A stretch of DNA of 64,000 bases, from NCBI RefSeq assembly GCF_003573695.1, contig NC_039363.1:158498406-158562405 (forward strand). Direction: 5' to 3'. This document shows, in pieces, positions 58,501-64,000 of this stretch. Under the pieces are notes generated by a model. The model had not been told where the DNA came from, did not search any database, and saw only the letters and a list, made by a program, of their open reading frames with translations. Position 1 is the first letter of the stretch; each line of letters opens with the position of its first letter. The stretch is from Papaver somniferum (Eukaryota > Streptophyta > Magnoliopsida > Ranunculales > Papaveraceae). Made by a program: the position numbers and the translations under genes.

Positions 58501-59851
58501 ACAACTTTCGGGAGATCACATGTTCTACTGGGAGTTATTGGAGATAGCCGTAACTAGGGTTTGCGTAACTAGGGTTTACTTTCGTATTTATTTTTTCATC
58601 TTTTTTATTTGGTTATTGATTATGATGAATTCCATAGTTATGAGTAGCTAAATTAATATTATTGGTTAAGGATGTAGTCATATTTCTATAACTTGTGTTT
58701 GAGTTATGTATTAGTTTTCTCTCTTTGTTTTCGTTCAAATCTATACTGTTTTTAATAATCACATGATTGATGTATTGTGATAGGATTTAGGTGTTTGTTT
58801 AGTTAAGTGGCAAATTAATTGAACTTGTATCCTTGTCCGTAGATGTTTTAGGTTTTTCATCGAGCGATAACCCTAAATACAAGTAGCATGATGTGATCAC
58901 GGTTTGTAGTGATACATTCTTGTGATCATATGTAGAGTTTGACCATTGTCCGAATTGTCATGCACAATGTATGACAGTTGTATTGATTAGCATATTTTTG
59001 AAACTTAATGCTCCTAGGAATTGAACATAATTAACGCAAGGAGTTAGGTTATTCTTTAGGTAGAATTCAGATACGCATCTCTAATGTGTGTGTTGATGAA
59101 CTTAGGAAATTAATGAAATATCTTGCTCTCTTGATACTCTAGGCTTTTGATGATGAAGAGATTAAATTGTAATTCTAATCATGTATGCAAGCACATGTTT
59201 AAGATTGAAGATGAACTCCTTGACCAATTTTCTCAACTTATTGATTACATTCTATTATTTAGAGCTTCTCCAATGGCATGTGTGTGGAGGATAAATGTCA
59301 AAATCCACCTAGGATACACATACATTTTCACTAAAATCATTCTCCAACCATGATTTCTTAAACCAATGTGTATATGACTTTGGGTAGATATTGTCAAGGT
59401 GAATGTCTAGTTTTAGACATTCTCCTTGACATTGTCTACCATCCTAGTCCGCTTTTACTTAATTGAATTGACTTTAATATATTAACTAACCATTTTTAGC
59501 TCTAATAAAATATTAATTATGGAAAATAAAATTTATATTAATTAAAAGAAAATGTTACATGCAATACCGTTGGAGATGGATATTTTTCTCTCCCTAATTT
59601 TAAGGAAAAATAGATTGAGGATGTCTTATTTGTGTTGCCACATAAGAAACACACACAATGACCATTGGAGAAGCTCTTACTTTGCTTTTGATTTAATTCA
59701 TATTGCTTTTACAAAATCAGAAATCCCCCCAATTGGTTACTTAGGAAACTGAACACATGATAACTACAATTGCCTCTCTGTGGAAACGAACTCTTTCTTA
59801 TCATATACTTTAGGAAAGTGAAATTATTTTTGACGCATACGACGGCGATCA
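58501..59851 (+). mobile_element. AthW 5' LTR (start approximate)
   Basis: Ends GACGGCGATCA right before an Athila-type PBS. Contains TAGTTATGAGTAGCTAAATTAA and GATAACTACAATTGCCTCTC, usual in such LTRs. The start is not determined; a small tandem copy of CGTAACTAGGGTTT is at 58550-58580. A MITE is inserted at 59262-59676. Confidence 0.6.
59262..59676. mobile_element. PIF/Harbinger-type (Tourist-like) MITE
   Basis: 415 bp with perfect 15-bp terminal inverted repeats GAGCTTCTCCAATGG / CCATTGGAGAAGCTC and a 3-bp TTA duplication (59259-59261, 59677-59679), which is the Harbinger signature. Inside, 59382-59440 forms a hairpin (GTAGATATTGTCAAGG with CCTTGACATTGTCTAC). No transposase; it depends on one in trans. 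Confidence 0.85.
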
Positions 59852-59856
59852 AATTT

Positions 59857-59875
59857 TGGCGTCGTTGTCGGGAGG
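59857..59875 (+). promoter_or_regulatory. Athila-type primer-binding site (AthW)
   Basis: TGGCGTCGTTGTCGGGAGG, five bases after the LTR. It is two or three changes from the canonical Athila site, TGGCGCCGTTGCCGGGGA. Confidence 0.8.
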
Positions 59876-60045
59876 CATACGGCTAGTTATTAAGCTTTTA
59901 GTTTCTTATCATCATTTCTGCTTTCATATTTGCTTTTTGTTTCTTGTTTCGTTTTTCTTACTTGGTTGTGAACATTGTTTTTCAGGTACTAATCCCTGGC
60001 TCCCAAGAATTGGAATTATCCAAGGTGTGGAATCACTACTCGTGA
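59876..60045 (+). other. AthW leader
   Basis: T-rich leader between PBS and gag. The small frame across it is not conserved. Confidence 0.5.
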
Positions 60046-61247
60046 AGTAACAATACTCCAAGCAAGACTTGACGAGACGGAAGAACAAGAGTTGGAAGTG
60101 TAAGAAGTTGTACAACTAGAAGAAGAACAAGAGGTTCAGGTTGAACAAGAACCACCTTTTGAAGAAGAAAAAGAAGCAATGGGTGATGCGAATCATACAC
60201 TCAAGGACTTGGCTTCTCACAAGTTGGATACACAACAATGGTGTATTCAAACAAACTCAACATTCGAGATCAAGCCGGGGTTGATTAGAGAGTTATCAAA
60301 GTTTCATGGCATGGTGAATGAAGACCCAAACAAGCATCTTATGGACTTTCATACCATAGTCACGATCATGCTTCCATCGGAGACTAATGCGGATGGTGCA
60401 ATGTTGAAAGCTTTTTCGTTCTCTTTGGCGGGCAATGATAAGGAATGCTTGTATTACTTGCCTTCCGGAAGTGTTACTACATGGAACGGGTTGAAGAAAC
60501 TTTTCTTAGAGAGGTATATTCCTGCGTCAAAGGCTACTCAAATTCGCAAAGAGATTTGAGGGATAAAGAAAAATGTGGTAGAATCTTTGTATGAATGTTG
60601 GGAGCGATACAAGAGATTGGTGGCAAGCTGTCCACACCACCAATTCAGTGATGTTATGATAATACAATACTTCTACGAAGGTCTCCAAACAAGTGATAGA
60701 TACCTTCTTGACGCCGCGGTTGGTGGTGCATTAGTGAACAAGACGATGACCCAAGCTACCGAGTTGATTGAAAGCATGGCTGCGAACTCACAACAATTTT
60801 ACACAAGAGGTGAACCAATGGTTAGGTCGGTGCATGAATTAAGTGATCCATCATCACACCTTGATCAAAAGATGGGTATCATGGAGTGAATGATGCAAAA
60901 GATGGCTGCGGTTATTTTACCTTCACATAATGAAGAGTTGGAGCAAGCTAGTGCGGCCTTTCCAAATCAGCAAGAACGGTATGATCCATACTCCAACACT
61001 TACAATCCGGGATGGAGAGATCACCCTAATTTTAGCTATGCCAACAAGCAAGGAGCGGTTCAACAACCCAACTTCAACCGTCCGAGTGGATTTCAACCAC
61101 GACAACAACAATTTCAACAACAAAAATATGGGGTCCAATATGGAAGAGTTGCTGAAATCTTTTATGCAAAGAACGGAGAGTACGGTTAAGGAGTTGCAAA
61201 CTCAAGTTGGTTCAATGGCTATTGAGTTGAACCAATTGAAGGCATAA
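60046..61247 (+). pseudogene. Gag of AthW
   Basis: VTILQARLDETEEQELEV, TAA, an acidic stretch, then MGDANHTLKDLASHKLDTQQ and KPGLIRELSKFHGMVNEDPN. Next is the capsid core FSLAGNDKECLYYLPSGSVT with LKKLFLERYIPASKA (retrotrans_gag family). A TGA at 60557-60559 and another at 60887-60889 interrupt an otherwise collinear frame. After them come SLYECWERYKRLVASCPHH, a Gln-rich C-terminus and LQTQVGSMAIELNQLKA. Three or four point lesions are enough to stop it, so decay is moderate. Confidence 0.85.
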
Positions 61248-62113
61248 AATGGTGGGAAACTCCCTTCTCAACCTATCAACCCAAAATAGAGTGTCAATGC
61301 AATTACATTGAGAAGTGGTACACAACTTGTGCAAACCGAAGTTACTGATTCAGGCAAAGAGGAAGCTCCAAAGGATCCTGTTTTGGAGGAGAAGAATGAG
61401 GATTCTCCTCAAACTTCTGAGGTACCTATTCTAACTCTAGAACTCCGGTTTCTACTTATGTTCCTCCTTTACCTTTTACTCGTAGATTTGCAACCTCCAA
61501 GAAGGATGAACTAGAAAAGGATATTTTAGACATTCTTAAGAAGATCCATGTGAATATACCACTTATAGATGCAATCAAGCAAGTTCCAAAGTATGCAAAG
61601 GTGTTGAAGGACTTGTGTACCAATAATCAAAGGCTCAAAGGTAATGAAGTGCTAAGTGTGGGGGAGAATGCTTCGACAATATTACAACACAAGCTCCCAC
61701 TTAAGTGCAAGGATCCCGGTAGCTTTGACATTATCGTCAAAATTGGTCACACTACATTTAATAAAGCTATGTTGGATTTAGGTGCATCTGCTAATGTTAT
61801 GCCTGCGTCTATGTATAATTCGCTTGATCTTGGTCCTCTTAAAAAGTCTGGAATTGTCTTGCAATTAGCCGATCGTTCTAATGTCTACCCAATGGGTATT
61901 GTTGAGGATGTTCTTGTGCAGGTTAATCAACTAGTATTTCCAGCAGATTTTTGTGTCTTAGAGATGGATAAAGGTTCACCGGACTCGTCTCTTCCATTTC
62001 TACTTGGGCGTCCCTTCATGAAAACGGTGAAAACTATTATTGATGTGGACAAGGGAACGCTAACTATGGAGTTTCATGGAGAAATAATACGTTTCAACAT
62101 TTTGAGACGATGA
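61248..62113 (+). pseudogene. Protease region of AthW
   Basis: A linker with VPPLPFTRRFATSKKDELEK (after a frameshift near 61430), IPLIDAIKQVPKYAKVLKDL, then retropepsin PLKCKDPGSFDIIVKIG, MLDLGASANVMPASMY and SLPFLLGRPFMKTVKTIIDV. The catalytic Asp in LDLGAS is intact. From 61550 to 62113 the frame is open. It matures Gag-Pol in the particle. Confidence 0.85.
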
Positions 62114-62865
62114 GATATCCTAGTGATGTCCACTCTTGTTTCTCCATTGATGTGATGGACACATTGGCGCAACAAATATTTTAGTTGAATGGTGTTGATA
62201 CTTTGGAAACCGTGCTCACTACACCCATTGATGATGGTTTGGAGTATGGTGATGAGATTACAGAATCCATTGGTTCTCTTGACTCATTACCGGAAAAATC
62301 AGTAATTAAGAATATTTCTTATGCTTCTTTATCTTGCAATGATGAAAAACTTGTACCATCAATTATTAAATCTCCAAAGTTAGAATTGAAACCTCTCCCA
62401 AGTCACTTAAAGTACTTGTACTTGGGTGACAAGGAAGACTTACCTGTAATTGTTTCTAATGAGCTTAGTTAATTACAAGAGAAAAAACTTCTAAGGGTAC
62501 TAAGGAAGTACAAGACTTCCATAGGATGGACAATTACCGATACCAAGGGTATAAGCCCAGCCGTTTGTATGCACAAGATCCGTTTGGAAGACAATGCAAA
62601 GCCTAGAAGGGAAGCGCAATGTCGTTCGAACCCTCCCATGATGGAAGTAGTGAAAAAGGAGATACTCAAGATTTTAGACGTGGGTGTTATCTACCCCATA
62701 TCCGATAGCAAGTGGGTAAGCCCGGTACAAGTAGTGCCAAAGAAATCAGGTGTGACGGTGGTGGAAAATGATAAGAACGAACTTGTCCCAACTCGTGTGC
62801 AAACCGTTTGGAGGGTTTGTATTGATTATAGAAAATTGAATGCCACCACATCACTTTCCATTACC
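62114..62865 (+). pseudogene. Reverse transcriptase N-terminal part of AthW, interrupted
   Basis: A linker (62185-62472), then LQEKKLLRVLRKYKTSIGWT, ISPAVCMHKIRLEDNAKPRR, VVKKEILKILDVGVIYPISD and SKWVSPVQVVPKKSG, then WRVCIDYRKLNATT. These are Athila-type RT fingers. A stop at 62470 and a small deletion after KLNATT break the frame. At 62866 a SIRE LTR is inserted, so palm, RNase H and integrase lie beyond the window if kept. Confidence 0.85.
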
Positions 62866-64000
62866 TGTTAGAGCATTGCTCGGTCGAACTCGCATGCGTT
62901 GCTATCTCAAGCATGTTTGTTAATGTTTGTCATCAAAACTATAAGTCTTGATTTCTAGTCTATTATAGCTAAGTCTCGGACTAAGGTAGAAAGTGTAATT
63001 GAGCTCAAGGACTTCATGGAGATTCATCATACAAGAAGAAGAACTACTCAAGGAACCGGTGGAACTTCTCGACAAAAAGGTATGTGAAGACTTGAACTTA
63101 TCTATCACTCAAAATTCTATCTACTCTATCTCTAACTCTTTGAGACAAGAAGTCGTATGCTATATATATAGACTTGGATTATACACATTTGGTATTTCGA
63201 GCCGAGTGTACCTCGCTTATCTATATCTCGAAATATGTGTTGGTAAGCTTTTCGCTTCGATCAAGTTTATCTTTACCATGTGACGAAATTCATAATATGT
63301 TTCAATCATCTTGAAAATTGCTTTGACGAGAAATGGTGTAACAACTATATAACGTCCTCTAAGAATGTTTCAATTATTGAAATGAGAGTTTATATTACAT
63401 AACTTAAACTTAAAAAAGACTAAGGAATGCAGTTTGCAAACCGTGGCAATAAAAGTTCATGAACCGATTCAAGTGAATCAAATCATCTTTACTTCAATTG
63501 TGTCTTTCGTAGTACATGACATTTCCTTGCAATTGAACAACTCTCTAACTAGTTCATTTGAAGTCATTTGAACTAGTCGTGGTGAAGAAGAACATGGTTG
63601 ATATGAAATGCTCATACGGCTAACCATTTGGATAACTGTTGTTGAACCCATAAGTGCATATGTTTGGTTACGGTTAACAAACCTAGAAGTGTGCATTGTC
63701 AAGTGTATATAACAAGCTAAGTTTTCGATCTAACGGTTGAGAAATATTAGCTTGAATCTAAATCAGGTTTTCATCTAACAGTGAATATTGAATGCTTTGT
63801 TACTAAGCTAACATTGATTTCAAACCCTGATTTGAAAGACCATATAAAGGAGACATCTAGTATTGTGCAAAACTAATCCCCACACCTTACGTGTGATACT
63901 AGTTTGCGTGCTAGAGTCGATTCTCCTTTAACCTTTGGTTTTCTTCTTCTAAAACCAGGTTAACGACTTAAAGTCTTCATTGGGATTGTGAAGCCAGACC
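62866..64000 (+). mobile_element. SIRE-like Ty1/Copia LTR, 5' portion
   Basis: TGTTAGAGCATTGCTCGGTC onward is collinear with 11581-13030, including AACCCTGATTTGAAAGACCATATAAAGG (TATA at 63843) and GATTCTCCTTTAACC. It lacks the GTATGC repeat block of the other copy. The preceding TTACC (62861-62865) is the likely 5-bp duplication; the other copy is out of view. It runs off the window end. Confidence 0.85.
63843..63848 (+). promoter_or_regulatory. TATA box in SIRE-like LTR (right copy)
   Basis: TATAAA within CCATATAAAGGAG, aligned with TATATAA at 12887 in the other SIRE LTR. Confidence 0.5.

Overview
This is a repeat-dense stretch of a large flowering-plant (probably eudicot) nuclear genome. 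The evidence is plant-specific LTR-retrotransposon lineages (Ty3 Tat/Retand-like and Athila-like, Ty1 SIRE-like), their typical primer-binding sites, plant DNA transposons (MULE, CACTA, Harbinger- and hAT-like MITEs) and plant-type GT-AG introns. I recognise no intact host gene, tRNA or rRNA. Nearly all coding sequence is transposon-derived and carries stops or frameshifts. Family names come from domain and motif reading, and boundaries marked approximate are so.

Layout. 1-981: 3' part of a SIRE-like LTR. 982-8264: Ret-1, a Tat/Retand-like element on the minus strand that lost almost all of pol but keeps a multi-exon antisense ORF (aORF, plus strand). 8265-11580: a hAT-like MITE remnant, a long TA repeat, a decayed non-LTR reverse transcriptase (minus) and one end of a CACTA transposon inserted in it. 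11581-15485: a SIRE-like LTR containing a complete 1592-bp Mutator-like element (13159-14750). 15486-33350: a second Tat-type family (here TatY), itself interrupted by an Athila-type element (AthA) and then rearranged by inversion. 33351-35192: SIRE-type gag followed directly by a coiled-coil accessory ORF, pol missing. 35253-38985: 3' part of another Athila-like element (AthZ, minus). 39011-39452 plus 53014-53260: an LTR and 3' internal end of a TatY relative (TatX), split by Ret-2. 39453-53013: Ret-2, a structurally complete Tat/Retand-like element (minus) with two LTRs, a PBS, gag, protease, RT, RNase H, integrase and a plus-strand aORF, all with lesions. 53261-55588: largely unassigned, with two short ORFs. 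55589 to about 58500: a long LTR-like block. About 58500-62865: 5' half of an Athila-like element (AthW, plus), with a Harbinger-type MITE in its LTR. 62866-64000: a SIRE-like LTR inserted in the AthW RT domain.

How the parts relate. The central block is best read as nested insertion: SIRE (11581-35252) received TatY, TatY received AthA, and a segment of about 7-8 kb (about 16843-24782) was then inverted. Turning that segment back puts the TatY 5' LTR, PBS, gag, aORF 3' half, AthA, aORF 5' half, PPT and TatY 3' LTR into proper order. The left breakpoint has a duplicated, inverted and re-duplicated patch with 7-bp microhomology, which suggests template switching. A recurring theme is that derivatives lacking pol (Ret-1, TatY, the SIRE copy) still keep an accessory ORF, twice one that is antisense and has introns.
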